A stretch of 64,000 nt of DNA from JANLSE01 sp038214135 (GCA_038214135.1 JBBQSD010000001.1:87714-151713); one strand, 5' to 3'; positions 44,739-54,690 are shown, counted from the stretch's first letter. The notes: generated from the letters alone by a model not told the origin. Translations and numbers: made by a program.

Positions 44739-45038
44739 CACTTGATCGCATGATGAAATCCGCAGAAGGGCATAGCAGCAGCCATGCAAGCACAAGCGCG
44801 TCTTACGCCCGTACACCGGCCACGCAGATCCTCGCTTGCAATGAGTGTAGTCTGGCAAGATTCGCTGTCAATCTGGCCGAAAGAGCTGCCACTGCCGATG
44901 AATGTATCACCAATCAGTTTCTTGGACAATATGTGGGTGTTGTGTGCATCGCCCTCCAACGCGGCATGCGTTGCGGGTGAACACGCGCCGCGTGGCAACT
45001 GCCAATAGTGGCCGAATATCGGCGGCTTGGTATCGCCC
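44739..45038. other. 300-bp intergenic region containing the second approx. 105-bp repeat
   Basis: The interval holds no recognisable gene. The second copy of the 105-bp repeat begins at 44947 and continues into the stop-codon end of the neighbouring gene. Confidence 0.6.
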
Positions 45039-45051
45039 CTACATTCGTTGT
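44947..45051 (-). repeat. Approx. 105-bp dispersed repeat, copy 2 (inverted)
   Basis: On the minus strand this matches 1645-1750 along its length, including GTAGGGGCGATACCAAGCCG and GCCACGCGGCGCGTGTTCAC. It supplies the stop codon of the truncated nSTAND gene. Confidence 0.75.
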
Positions 45052-46244
45052 TTCATCGGCATGCAATGGGCAATCATGTGTGGGCGCAGCAGACACACAG
45101 GCGGCGTTTGTGTAGGGTGCAAACTGGCATTAGTGGATTGCTGCGCGAGTGTATCATCTGCACGGCGCGCAAGCCCGCCTTTTACCCCCCCTAGCTGTTG
45201 GAAGGTGTCCCACGTCAACAACCCATCAGGGCGGCGGTCTTTCCACAACTCCAATAAGGTATATTCGAGCAGCGGCAGGGCACCTGGTTGGCCGAGCGTC
45301 TGCTCGACCAGGGCATCATCCAACCCTGGCTCAAAGCTGCATCCGACGAGTTCGGCGGGGCGGGTAATCGCCTGCTTGAGTTGGTCAGGGAGCAGTAGGC
45401 TGACCAGCACCGTGTGCTCATCCCCCATCCAAATGGTCAGGTCGTGGTGCTCAAGTGCGCGATGGAGGAAATCTGCTCGCAGCGTGAAGATGATCAGGAC
45501 AGACTGGTCTGGTGCGCTAGCGGCAGTCAGCAGGCTGCGAAGAAATGGTTGCTGCTGCTCGGTAACAAATGCTGCCCGCGCTTGTGGGTTGGGTGGTGTA
45601 AGCGTCCACAGCTCTTCGGCTTGGTCAACAACCAACACCAGTCGCGTGCTCTTTTGTTGTGTACGTAGACCATCGGCAAGTAACAGCAGCCCATCATCAG
45701 TGCGTGACAGCGTCTCACGAATAGTCGCAATATCGCCGAGTGTCTGTCCTGAGATAGATGCAAAGGCAGCAGCGAGGGTATTCAGCGGGCGAGCGTCGGG
45801 TTTGATAATCAGATAGCACCAATGCTTGCTGCCTGCAAGTGCTCCGCCTTTGAGGGCCGGGATAAGGCCCGCACGTACCACACTACTCTTGCCACTGCCC
45901 GAGGGTCCTAGAACGGCCAGAAAAGAGTTATGTTCGACTTTTTGCAGCAAGGTGCTGACAAGGTCGTCTCGACCGAAGAAAAAGGCGCTGTCGAGTTCCT
46001 GAAAGGTCAGCAGGCCAAGATAGGGACATTGCGTATCAGCTAGTTGTGGGCGTACTCGGCGCAGTTCTGCTTGCACCTGTGTAAGCTGGCGCTGAACATC
46101 TTCCAACTCTAGAACAATATGATCAGGGGTCAAATGTCCAAATCGTGTATATTGGGTTTCAAGAATGCGGCGGCGCAGAATAGCAGTAAGCTCATCGAGG
46201 TGTGTACTCTCGTCTGCTGATGCGCTGGTCATTGAATCTCTCAC
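45039..46244 (-). pseudogene. nSTAND1-type ATPase, C-terminally truncated
   Basis: The frame encodes 401 residues. After a coiled-coil N-terminus (about 12-70) comes CPYLGLLTFQELDSAFFFGR, the entry motif of nSTAND1 proteins. Walker A is GPSGSGKSSVVRAGLIPAL (about residues 113-131), Walker B LVLVVDQAEELW, and LPLLEYTLLELW and GGVKGGLARRADDTLAQQ follow near the end. In full-length relatives this module continues into WD40 repeats or other effectors. Here the match ends near 45135, and the last about 31 residues come from unrelated intergenic sequence including the 105-bp repeat. The effector is therefore lost; residual ATPase function is possible. Confidence 0.72.
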
Positions 46245-46958
46245 GCTTACTCATGAACAGAGGAATGTGCTTCTAGGGTGCTAGTTCAGTCTGTGTGCGT
46301 TGTAGCATATGCGGAAAAGCACCTTGTACATTGTGTAGTTTCGGTTGTATACAAACAAGTAGCAGGTGTCCATGCTCATAGCACGAAAGCTGCCTTGATG
46401 GTATCGCCATGTTAGGAATGTCGGCTAGACCCAATACTTTTCGAATAAGCGGCGAGGCAGCTGCCTCCCCTCACCCCAACCCCTCTCCCAGAACGGGAGA
46501 GGGCTCTGCGCGGCATAGCAATGCAGCATTCCCCTTCTCCCTACCTGGGAGAAGGGGGCAGGGGATGAGGGGAAACCGCACTGGTGGCCTACACGATTGG
46601 CACAATGTGCCACGATCATCTGGTAGAGACTCCCCAACGGGGCGTCTCTACGCCGGAATCGGGAACGTCGGAGCAGCCACCACCTGGTGAGGAGCGCGAT
46701 CTGTCGCCCGCCTCAAGCGCTTACGCTACCCCCACATATGCAGGGCTTGCACATCCAAAGATGGTAAGATATCCTGAAACTCTATACACATGCGCTTTCT
46801 CAGCTATCAATCGTTAGTGTATACTGGTGGCTGCTCACTTCTATACAAACAGCAAAAGTATTAAGCTCCTTTGAACGAGCGCAAGGGCTTTCCGATGCAC
46901 CGGCCATTCTGAATTCTGGCTCCTGAATTCTGAATTCTGCTATAGTGAACATATACCT
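46245..46958. other. 714-bp intergenic region with MITE-like repeat
   Basis: No gene is seen. It contains a CCTCACCCC-family element (46466-46574), a GAGACTCCCCAACGGGGCGT hairpin segment (46625-46644) and CTGAATTC-type units (about 46910-46938) close to the hybrid kinase start. Confidence 0.65.
46466..46574. repeat. CCTCACCCC-family element, about 109 bp
   Basis: CCCCTCACCCCAACCCCTCT opens the element and GGGGGCAGGGGATGAGGGG closes it, with two internal hairpins (CTCTCCCAGAACGGGAGAG and TTCTCCCTACCTGGGAGAA). The organisation matches 54691-54790 and resembles a miniature inverted-repeat element. Confidence 0.8.
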
Positions 46959-49900
46959 ATGCCGCTGCAACTCCCTGGCTACCGACTCGATCAAGAACTG
47001 CATGTTGGGCGCGCAACCGTTGTGTATCGCGGTGAGCGCCTGATCGACGCGACTCCGGTGATTATCAAAATTTTGCGCGATGATCGGGTGACATCGGCGG
47101 AGGTTGCTGAGCTGCGCCACGAATATGCGATCAGCCGCGATCTTGATCTGCCTGGCGTCGTGCGGCCATATGCCCTGGCCTATCCCTATGATCGCCCGGC
47201 ATTGGTGCTGGAAGATTTTGGCGGTATGTCACTGGATCGGTTGCTACACCAGGGGCCACTCGATCTCGAACTGTGGTTGCAGATCGCCATGCTCCTGGCC
47301 GATGCTCTTGGCTCGCTGCACGCCCGCCAGATTATCCATAAAGATATTAAGCCGCATAATCTGGTCTATAACCCACAAACTGGCCAACTCAAGCTGATCG
47401 ATTTCGGCATCGCTACCCGCCTGACCCGCGAAAGCCCGGTGTTGCTGCAACCAGAGGTGCTTGAAGGAACCCTGGCCTATATATCGCCAGAACAGACGGG
47501 CCGCATGAACCGTGCGATTGACCATCGTAGCGATCTCTATTCGCTTGGTGTGACACTCTATGAACTGCTGACCGGCCGCCTGCCTTTCGATGCCCACGAT
47601 CCAGTTGGCTGGGTGCATAGCCACATCGCCCGCGCCCCGCTGCCACCCGATCAGGCCAACCTCCAGGTTCCTGCTGGTGTTGCGGCAGTTGTGCTGAAGC
47701 TCTTGGCAAAAGCTGCCGAGGATCGCTACCAGAGTGCGGCAGGGTTGCGCCACGATCTGGAAATCTGCCGCCGCGCATTGGCCGATACAGGGACAATAGC
47801 TGTTTTTGAGGTTGGCCGCCGCGATCCGCCGATTCGCCTACAATTAGCTCAGAAGTTATATGGTCGCGATGATCAAGTAACCGAACTGCTCGAAGCATTT
47901 GAGCGTGTGAATCAGGGCCACACAGAACTCTTTCTTGTTGGCGGCTATTCTGGAATCGGCAAATCAGCATTGGTCAGCGAGATCCATAAAGTATTGTTTG
48001 AGTTACGTGGCTATTTTATTGCTGGTAAATTCGATCAGTTTTCGCGGAATGTGCCATATGCGCCACTGATCCAGGCATTCCAGGAACTAGTTCGCCAGAT
48101 GCTTGCCGAACGAACGGATCGCGTGGTACTGTGGCGCGAACGGCTGCGTGAGGCGCTTGGGTTCAATGGCCAGATCCTCGCCAATGTCATCCCCGAAATT
48201 GAGCTGATCATTGGCCGCCAGCCACCGGTTGCCGATCTGCCGCCAGCCCAGGCCCAGAACCGTTTCGGGCGCGTGTTTCGGCAGTTTATCGATACCATTG
48301 CCCGCCCTGAACATCCATTAGTGATCTTCCTCGATGATCTGCAATGGGCCGATCTGGCCTCGCTTGGGCTGATCGAGATCCTGGTCAGCGGCACATCGCA
48401 GAATCTGTTTATTGTTGGGGCATTCCGCGATAACGAGGTGGATGCAGCACATCCACTCATGCTCATGGTCAATCGCCTGCGCCGAACCGGCGCGATGGTC
48501 AGCCAGGTGGCCTTGCACGGGCTGAACCATGCTGACATAACCGCGCTGCTGTGCGATACACTGCGTTGTTCTGCCGAACGCGCCGTACCACTGGCGGCGC
48601 TGCTCATCCGCAAAACGGGTGGCAACCCGTTCTTCACCAATCAGTTCTTGAGTACGCTGGCGGAGCAAGGGTTGCTGGCCTTTGATGCCGAATTGGGCGA
48701 GTGGCAATGGGATTTACAGCGTATTGATGCCCACGGAATCACAGACAATATTGTTGAGCTGATGGCCGATAAGATCCGGCAGCTCGATAGCACAACCCAG
48801 GATGTGCTCAAACTGGCCGCATGTATTGGCAATCGCTTCGATCTGACGACACTGGCCGTTGTTGATCGCAATCCGCTGCATGTAACAGCTGCGCGGCTGT
48901 GGGAGGCCATTCGTGAGGGGTTAGTGGTGCCGATTGGCGATGATTATAAGCTTGTCGATCTGCCGCCGATGGCTCCTGAGAGCCGCTCATTGGCAGGTTC
49001 AGTTGTACAGAATGCCACATCAGCGGTCGCCACGATTTCCACGCTAGCGCATCCGCAAGCCGCTTCACTTACACAGGTTCGCTATCGTTTCCTGCATGAT
49101 CGCGTGCAGCAGGCGGCCTATCTGCTGATTCCGCCCGAGCGCCGCCAGTCGGTTCATCTTGAGGTTGGGTTACTGCTCCTGGGCATTCAATCTGCCTCGC
49201 CAGCAACTATTCATGCGGCTCATCTGGCCGATAGTGCGTTTGATACTGCCGCGCTTGATGAGCGGATCTTCGATATTGTTGGCCATCTGAATGCCGGTGC
49301 TATGTTATTGACGCACGAACCCGACCGTACGGCCCTGGCGACGTTGAATCTGGCGGCTGGCCAGCGTGCAATGGATTCAACCGCCTATGGGCCGGCGCTT
49401 GGCTACCTTCAATCTGGCCTGGCCATGCTGGCCCAGGATTGTTGGGATGTGAGCTATCCCCTGGCGCTGGCACTACATTCGCGTGCTGCGGAGGCCGCAT
49501 TCTTGAATGGCAATAGTGATCTGATGAATCAGCTTGTTGCAACAGCCATGCAACACGCCCGCAGCAACTACGATGCTGTTCAGGCTGGTGAAGTTCGCAT
49601 CCATGCCGCAATTGCTCAGAATCGTTCACAGGCTGCTGTAACTATAGCGCTGGTGCTGTTGCGGCGTCTGGGCATCACACTACCAGCACAGCCATCCACC
49701 CTGATTGCCATCCGGCAGGGCCTGCGCCTATATCTACGTTTGCGCCTGTTTGCGCTGTCTCATCGTCGTGGCATCGCTGCACTCGCCGATCTACCGCCAA
49801 TGGCAGATCAGGAACGTATCACCGCTGTGCGTGTCATGGCCAGTATTCTTGCAGCGGCCTTCAACACCAACCCGGCACTGTATCCGGTGTTGATCTGCGC

Positions 49901-52451
49901 CATGCTGGACGAGATGTTGGCCTATGGCAACCCGCCATCGGCAAGCTATATCTATTCATCGGTTGCGGGCACCATCGCACGCTTTAGTGGCGATTATCGG
50001 CTGTTCTCGCAGATCGGCGAAATTGCGTTGGTATTGCTGGAACGGCTCGATGCCCGCCCACTCACCGCACGGGTACATCTGAATGTGTATGCCTTCGTTC
50101 GACATTTCCATGCGCCAGCAGCAGCATCGCTCAAACCATTGCGTGAAGGCTATCGTATTGGCCTCGAAACTGGCGATTTCGAGTTTGCCGGAATCTGCGT
50201 GTATGCCCATAGTTACCATCTGCTGTTGCTTGGACACGATCTGGATGCCGTTGAGCAGGAAATTGCAAGCGATAGCCTCGCGCTCCAGGCCATCCGGCGC
50301 GAACGGCCATTACTACTGAACGAAATGATCCGCGCTGTCGTTCTGGCATTGCTTGGCCGTACGGCTAATATGCAGGGTGTGGTTGCGCCTGGCTTTGATG
50401 AGCAGGCCATTCTGCCACGTTTCAATGCCGCCAATGACCGCACCTCACTTGGTGTCTACCATACCCTGAAACTCATGCTCTGTTATCTGGCCGGTGATTA
50501 CGCGCAGGCCGCCATCCATGCGAATCTTGCCCGCCCGCATCGCGCAGCACTCGGTTTCTCCATGTTTGATCCATTGCTGATCACCTATAGTGCGCTTGCA
50601 GCCCTGGCGATTGGTTCTGTTGCAGGCAGGAACCGCCTGGCCCTCACCCGCGATCTGGCCGAACTCAAGCGCTGGGCGGCATACGGCCCAACCAATTATC
50701 GTCAGAAGTACCTGATCGTCGCTGCCGAACATGCCCGCGTTCACAATCAGCCAGCCCAGGCCCGCGAACTGTATGATCAGGCGATTCGAGCTGCCCGTAC
50801 CAATGGCTTCGTCAACGATGAGGCGCTGGCCTGTGAGGTGGCCGCCCGCTTCTATACGCAACGTGAGCAACCTGCTCTTGCGCTGGCCTACCTACGCGAT
50901 GCCCGATCTGCCTACCTACGCTGGGGTGCCGTTGCAAAGGTTGTCGATCTGGATCGGCGCTATGCTGGCCTTACGCCGGAGGCACGCCACATGGCCCATG
51001 ATCCAACAAGCTCGACGATCAGCAGCCTGACTCGCTCTGCCGATACTGGCCGGATGTTGGATATGACCACACTGATGCAGGCTGCTCAGGCGATTGCTGG
51101 TGAAATACGCCTCGATCAGCTGCTAGCGCGCCTGCTCCAGGTTGTGATGGAGAATGCCGGCGCCCAACGCGGTGTCCTCATCCTCAGCACCGAAGGCCGC
51201 CTCACGATTGAGGCAGAGGGCAATGTCGATCCATTCGATGTTCGGCTTCTTGGCGGGCTACCAGTTGAGGAAAGCGAGCGGTTGCCAGTTGCGGTGATCA
51301 ACTATGTTGCCCGCACCCGCCAGCATGTTGTGCTTGCCGATGCCGCCCGCGATGCCCGTTTTGGGCAGGATCGCTATGTGGCGATCCGGCGGCCAGCATC
51401 GCTATTGTGCATGCCACTTCTTAACCAAGGGACACTCAGTGGTGTTGTGTACCTCGAAAATAACCTGACCACCGGCGCATTTACGCCAGCCCGCCTGGAA
51501 GTACTCGGGTTGTTGGCGGGCCAAGCGACGATTGCGATCGAGAATGCGCGGCTCTACAGCCAGCTCGATACCTATCGCAGCCAGCTTGAACAGCGCGTTG
51601 AGGCACGCACAAGCGAACTGCGCGAGAGCAATCTACAGCTAGAACAGGCCCGTGCTAATGCCGAGGCAGCTAACCAGGCCAAGAGCATGTTCCTTTCAAA
51701 CATGAGCCATGAGCTACGCACGCCACTCAACGCAATTATCGGGTATAGCGATATGCTGTTGGAAGAAGCGCAGGATACACCCGGCGGGCAGAATGCCGAT
51801 GATCTGCAGAAGATCCGTGCAGCCGGGCAGCATCTGCTGGGCGTGATCAACGATATCCTCGATCTCTCGAAGATCGAAGCTGGTAAAATGGATCTCTTTC
51901 TGGAAACATTCAGCGTTGCCGATCTGGTTCGTGATGTTGCTGCGACGATCCAGCCGCTGATCAAGAAGCGTGGCAATACACTGCGAATCGATCTGGCCGC
52001 TAATGTCGAGCAGATTGATTCTGATCTCACCAAGGTGCGCCAGATCCTGTTCAATTTGCTCTCGAATGCATCCAAGTTTACCGAACAGGGCACCATTACC
52101 CTGCGTGTGTTGCTGCCAGATCCCAATTCGCTGCCGATACAGATTTCTGCGGAGCAGGGTGCGCCATTCATTCTGTTCGAAGTCAGCGATACTGGCATCG
52201 GCATGACACCAGAACAACTTGGTAGGCTGTTCCAACCATTTACCCAGGCCGATGCATCAATGACCCGCAACTATGGTGGTACAGGACTGGGCCTGACGAT
52301 CACTCGCCATTTCTGCCAGATGCTCGGCGGCGATATTCATGTAAACAGCCAGTATCATGTCGGTTCGACATTTTCAGTCGTGTTGCCCATCCGCACAATC
52401 CTGCCTGCCACGCAATCACCAGATGTTACAGGCCAAGGGTTTACGGGTTGA
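46959..52451 (+). CDS. Ser/Thr kinase-AAA ATPase-GAF-histidine kinase hybrid
   Basis: 1830 residues. A Ser/Thr kinase domain is at about 10-270: LHVGRATVVYRGE, VIIKILRDDR, IIHKDIKPHNL and DFGIATRL. An AAA/NTPase region follows (about 290-700), with GYSGIGKSALVSEIH and VIFLDDLQWADLASL. A long helical TPR-like region fills about 700-1350, then a GAF domain (about 1365-1545), a coiled coil, HisKA with the phosphoacceptor His in SNMSHELRTPLN (about 1581) and a HATPase_c domain (NLLSNASKF, DTGIGM, GGTGLGLTI). No receiver domain is present. Such trifunctional proteins are frequent in cyanobacteria and filamentous Chloroflexota and link two types of phosphorylation. Confidence 0.9.
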   Translation: MPLQLPGYRLDQELHVGRATVVYRGERLIDATPVIIKILRDDRVTSAEVAELRHEYAISRDLDLPGVVRPYALAYPYDRPALVLEDFGGMSLDRLLHQGPLDLELWLQIAMLLADALGSLHARQIIHKDIKPHNLVYNPQTGQLKLIDFGIATRLTRESPVLLQPEVLEGTLAYISPEQTGRMNRAIDHRSDLYSLGVTLYELLTGRLPFDAHDPVGWVHSHIARAPLPPDQANLQVPAGVAAVVLKLLAKAAEDRYQSAAGLRHDLEICRRALADTGTIAVFEVGRRDPPIRLQLAQKLYGRDDQVTELLEAFERVNQGHTELFLVGGYSGIGKSALVSEIHKVLFELRGYFIAGKFDQFSRNVPYAPLIQAFQELVRQMLAERTDRVVLWRERLREALGFNGQILANVIPEIELIIGRQPPVADLPPAQAQNRFGRVFRQFIDTIARPEHPLVIFLDDLQWADLASLGLIEILVSGTSQNLFIVGAFRDNEVDAAHPLMLMVNRLRRTGAMVSQVALHGLNHADITALLCDTLRCSAERAVPLAALLIRKTGGNPFFTNQFLSTLAEQGLLAFDAELGEWQWDLQRIDAHGITDNIVELMADKIRQLDSTTQDVLKLAACIGNRFDLTTLAVVDRNPLHVTAARLWEAIREGLVVPIGDDYKLVDLPPMAPESRSLAGSVVQNATSAVATISTLAHPQAASLTQVRYRFLHDRVQQAAYLLIPPERRQSVHLEVGLLLLGIQSASPATIHAAHLADSAFDTAALDERIFDIVGHLNAGAMLLTHEPDRTALATLNLAAGQRAMDSTAYGPALGYLQSGLAMLAQDCWDVSYPLALALHSRAAEAAFLNGNSDLMNQLVATAMQHARSNYDAVQAGEVRIHAAIAQNRSQAAVTIALVLLRRLGITLPAQPSTLIAIRQGLRLYLRLRLFALSHRRGIAALADLPPMADQERITAVRVMASILAAAFNTNPALYPVLICAMLDEMLAYGNPPSASYIYSSVAGTIARFSGDYRLFSQIGEIALVLLERLDARPLTARVHLNVYAFVRHFHAPAAASLKPLREGYRIGLETGDFEFAGICVYAHSYHLLLLGHDLDAVEQEIASDSLALQAIRRERPLLLNEMIRAVVLALLGRTANMQGVVAPGFDEQAILPRFNAANDRTSLGVYHTLKLMLCYLAGDYAQAAIHANLARPHRAALGFSMFDPLLITYSALAALAIGSVAGRNRLALTRDLAELKRWAAYGPTNYRQKYLIVAAEHARVHNQPAQARELYDQAIRAARTNGFVNDEALACEVAARFYTQREQPALALAYLRDARSAYLRWGAVAKVVDLDRRYAGLTPEARHMAHDPTSSTISSLTRSADTGRMLDMTTLMQAAQAIAGEIRLDQLLARLLQVVMENAGAQRGVLILSTEGRLTIEAEGNVDPFDVRLLGGLPVEESERLPVAVINYVARTRQHVVLADAARDARFGQDRYVAIRRPASLLCMPLLNQGTLSGVVYLENNLTTGAFTPARLEVLGLLAGQATIAIENARLYSQLDTYRSQLEQRVEARTSELRESNLQLEQARANAEAANQAKSMFLSNMSHELRTPLNAIIGYSDMLLEEAQDTPGGQNADDLQKIRAAGQHLLGVINDILDLSKIEAGKMDLFLETFSVADLVRDVAATIQPLIKKRGNTLRIDLAANVEQIDSDLTKVRQILFNLLSNASKFTEQGTITLRVLLPDPNSLPIQISAEQGAPFILFEVSDTGIGMTPEQLGRLFQPFTQADASMTRNYGGTGLGLTITRHFCQMLGGDIHVNSQYHVGSTFSVVLPIRTILPATQSPDVTGQGFTG

Positions 52452-52484
52452 ATTGCGGAACAAAGGAACAAAGAGTGCGCCGAT

Positions 52485-52521
52485 TCTTGGTTCTGACTCC
52501 TGACTCCTGACTCCTGACTCC
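52485..52521. repeat. CTGACTC heptamer run, four units
   Basis: Four near-perfect CTGACTC units (52493-52520) lie directly before the -35 box of the following promoter, so copy-number change would alter promoter upstream sequence. Confidence 0.85.
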
Positions 52522-52550
52522 TTGCATGTAGGATCGGCCTATGCTATAAT
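52522..52550 (+). promoter_or_regulatory. Sigma70-type promoter of the MetE-like gene
   Basis: TTGCAT, 17 bases and a perfect TATAAT. Predicted start is near 52557, so the leader before the terminator hairpin would be only about 50 bases. Confidence 0.7.
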
Positions 52551-52566
52551 CGCCGCCCGGGAAACC

Positions 52567-52610
52567 GAGGTTTTAGACAAAAGCCTCTTGCAGCGCAAGT
52601 GGCTTTTTTT
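52567..52610 (+). promoter_or_regulatory. Compact transcription attenuator (anti-terminator/terminator)
   Basis: AAAAGCCTC (52579-52587) can pair upstream with GAGGTTTT (52567-52574, one bulged G) or downstream in a terminator: AAAAGCC-T-CTTGC, loop AGC, GCAAG-T-GGCTTTT, then more T (52579-52610). The two structures share bases and exclude each other. The terminator ends nine bases before the ATG at 52619. This is seen directly in the sequence; the trigger is unknown. Confidence 0.65.
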
Positions 52611-52618
52611 GATTGGGA

Positions 52619-53662
52619 ATGTCGCTGTCGCTTCAACCAGCCTGTTTACCGCTCCTGCTTGGGAGCCTGCCCCATTCTGGCCCTGCTCAAGCCTTAGCGC
52701 TTTCGCGGCGCTATGCTGGCAGTTTGCTGTCGTGGCCGCAGCTTCCGCAGCGCAGCTTCCGTGAGCAGAGCTTGGTTCAGGCTGCTATTGGATTCCCTGG
52801 CCTTGTCGTCGATCCAGGGCGTGGCCATGTGTATGTTGATCGGGCGATTGCTGAGCGCGGCCTTGAGCGCTTGGGATTGGCCTATTTAACCCATGATATT
52901 GCCTATGCTGCATTATCGGATGAGGATGCCATTGGTTTGGCAGAACTCATCCGACAGCGCGATTCCCTGCGTGGTGTGCTGGCGATCAAGGGCCAATTAC
53001 TCGGGCCGATCAGCCTGGCGGCGCAGCTCACCGATGAGAATCAGCGCCCGTTGATCTATGACAATATGTATTTTGAGGCGCTCGGGCAGCATTTGCATCT
53101 GCGTGCAGCCTGGCAGATAGCCCAATTAGCCGATCTCTTTCCAACGACAATCATGTGCCTGGATGAACCGCTCCTGGATTCACTCAATCTATCGTTTTTA
53201 CCGATCAGTTGGCCAGAGGCGTGTGAGCGGATCGATGAAGTGTTGGCAGGGCTTGGCGGCTATCGGGCGCTCTATGCTGGTGGAGCCAGCGATTGGAATC
53301 AGGTCTTCCATAGTGCCGCCGATATCACGATTGCAGATGTGTATAATCATGCAACTGCGCTCGTGGCAGCTGGTCCAGCACTATTGGCCTTCCTTGAGCG
53401 TGGTGGCATCATTGGCCTTGGGTTGGTGCCTGCCGATGAAGAGGTGCTGGCGAAAGTTAGCGCAGCAACACTCGTCGAACGGGCCGAGGCACTGCTCAAC
53501 GATCTGGCTCCCTATGGCATCGAACGCGAACAACTGCTGCGTCGGGCAGTGATTACATCCGATACAATGCTTGGTCGGTTAACGGTTGAGATGGCGGAGC
53601 GGGCAGTGCAGCTCCTCGCTGATACATCGCGATTATTGCGTGAGCGTTATACCCTGGAATAA
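52619..53662 (+). CDS. MetE/UROD-superfamily protein, methionine synthase-like
   Basis: 347 residues with the pattern of C-terminal catalytic MetE-type barrels: LPLLLGSLPHSG at the start, WPQLPQRSFREQS, GQLLGPISLAAQL, TTIMCLDEPLLDSL and LGLVPADEE. MetE zinc ligands are not seen at the aligned positions: YRALYAGGASDW replaces the HxC strand, and VITSDTMLGRL replaces the NPDCGLKTR end. The fold is therefore kept, but the classical homocysteine-zinc chemistry is doubtful. The ATG sits immediately after the attenuator with a weak GGGA site. The gene opens a run of methyl-cycle genes. Confidence 0.68.
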   Translation: MSLSLQPACLPLLLGSLPHSGPAQALALSRRYAGSLLSWPQLPQRSFREQSLVQAAIGFPGLVVDPGRGHVYVDRAIAERGLERLGLAYLTHDIAYAALSDEDAIGLAELIRQRDSLRGVLAIKGQLLGPISLAAQLTDENQRPLIYDNMYFEALGQHLHLRAAWQIAQLADLFPTTIMCLDEPLLDSLNLSFLPISWPEACERIDEVLAGLGGYRALYAGGASDWNQVFHSAADITIADVYNHATALVAAGPALLAFLERGGIIGLGLVPADEEVLAKVSAATLVERAEALLNDLAPYGIEREQLLRRAVITSDTMLGRLTVEMAERAVQLLADTSRLLRERYTLE

Positions 53663-53698
53663 ACTATATCAAAACATCTGAAGATGAAGGAGACCACT

Positions 53699-54658
53699 GT
53701 GCGTATTGTTGTGACGGGATCGTTGGCCTACGATTATATTATGAACTTTCCAGGCTATTTTAAGGATCATATTCTGCCCGATAAAGTTCATATGCTCTCG
53801 GTCAGCTTTCTGGTCGATTCAATGAAGCGCATGCGTGGCGGTGTGGCCGGGAATATTGCCTATACGCTCGCATTGCTTGGCGAGCATCCGCTGATCTGTG
53901 CCTCGGTTGGCCAGGATTTTGGCGAGTATCAATCCTGGATGCAGCACCAGGGAATCGATACTGCGGCAATTGCCGAGATCGAGAATGAATTCACCGCATC
54001 GTGTTTTATCAATACTGATCTCTCTAATAACCAGATCGTCGCCTTCTATACAGGTGCGATGGCCCATTCGCGCAACCTTTCCCTGCTCGAACTTGGCCTC
54101 ACGCCCCGTGATCTTGTGGTCATCTCGCCAACCGACCCCGATTCGATGATTCGCTCAACCGAGGAGTGCCGCACCCTTGGTGTTCCGTTCATCTTCGATC
54201 CAGGAAAGCAGACGCCGCGCCTGGAGGGGGATCAGATTCTGGCTGGACTGAATGGTGCCAGTGTACTGATCGGCAACGACTATGAATTTGCTATGATGGC
54301 GCAAAAAACTGGCCGCTCCGAGCGCGAATTGATCGAATCGACACCATTAACCTTCGTGACGCGTGGCGTTGAAGGCTCAATGATCTATGATTCACGCACT
54401 GGTGGCAACCCGATTCATGTGCCGATTGCCCCAGTGAGCGAGGTTGTTGATCCAACAGGGGCTGGCGATGCCTACCTTGGTGGGATTGCCTTTGGTATTG
54501 CTCGTGGCCTGCCACTTGATGTGATAGGCCGCGTTGCAGCACTAGCCGCTGCCTATGCGATTGAGCATCATGGCTGCCAGGAGCATCGCTATACACCAGA
54601 GGCATTCATTGCACGCTATACAATGGCGTTTGGTTCTGCACTCGAACTGGTATCATGA
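53699..54658 (+). CDS. PfkB-family kinase, probably adenosine/nucleoside kinase
   Basis: 319 residues starting with GTG after AAGGAG; an ATG five codons earlier overlaps that site and is less likely. The family motifs are MRGGVAGNIAYTLALLG near the N-terminus and EVVDPTGAGDAYLGGIAFG near residue 255, with the catalytic Asp in GAGD. Substrate within PfkB (adenosine, ribose, fructose) is not fixed by these motifs. Location between a MetE-like gene and the AhcY gene favours adenosine, the by-product of S-adenosylhomocysteine hydrolysis. Confidence 0.8.
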   Translation: MRIVVTGSLAYDYIMNFPGYFKDHILPDKVHMLSVSFLVDSMKRMRGGVAGNIAYTLALLGEHPLICASVGQDFGEYQSWMQHQGIDTAAIAEIENEFTASCFINTDLSNNQIVAFYTGAMAHSRNLSLLELGLTPRDLVVISPTDPDSMIRSTEECRTLGVPFIFDPGKQTPRLEGDQILAGLNGASVLIGNDYEFAMMAQKTGRSERELIESTPLTFVTRGVEGSMIYDSRTGGNPIHVPIAPVSEVVDPTGAGDAYLGGIAFGIARGLPLDVIGRVAALAAAYAIEHHGCQEHRYTPEAFIARYTMAFGSALELVS

Positions 54659-54690
54659 GCATTGCGTGGACAAACAATGCGATGCTTCCG

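Noticed and set aside
44902..45816. Plus-strand frame of 304 codons opposite the nSTAND gene
   Set aside because: Ser/Arg-rich antisense translation without motifs; the minus strand has Walker A and B motifs.
45039..52451. Antiphage defence island built from the nSTAND ATPase and the hybrid kinase
   Set aside because: The nSTAND gene is truncated, the kinase is a common signalling type, and no other defence genes are near.
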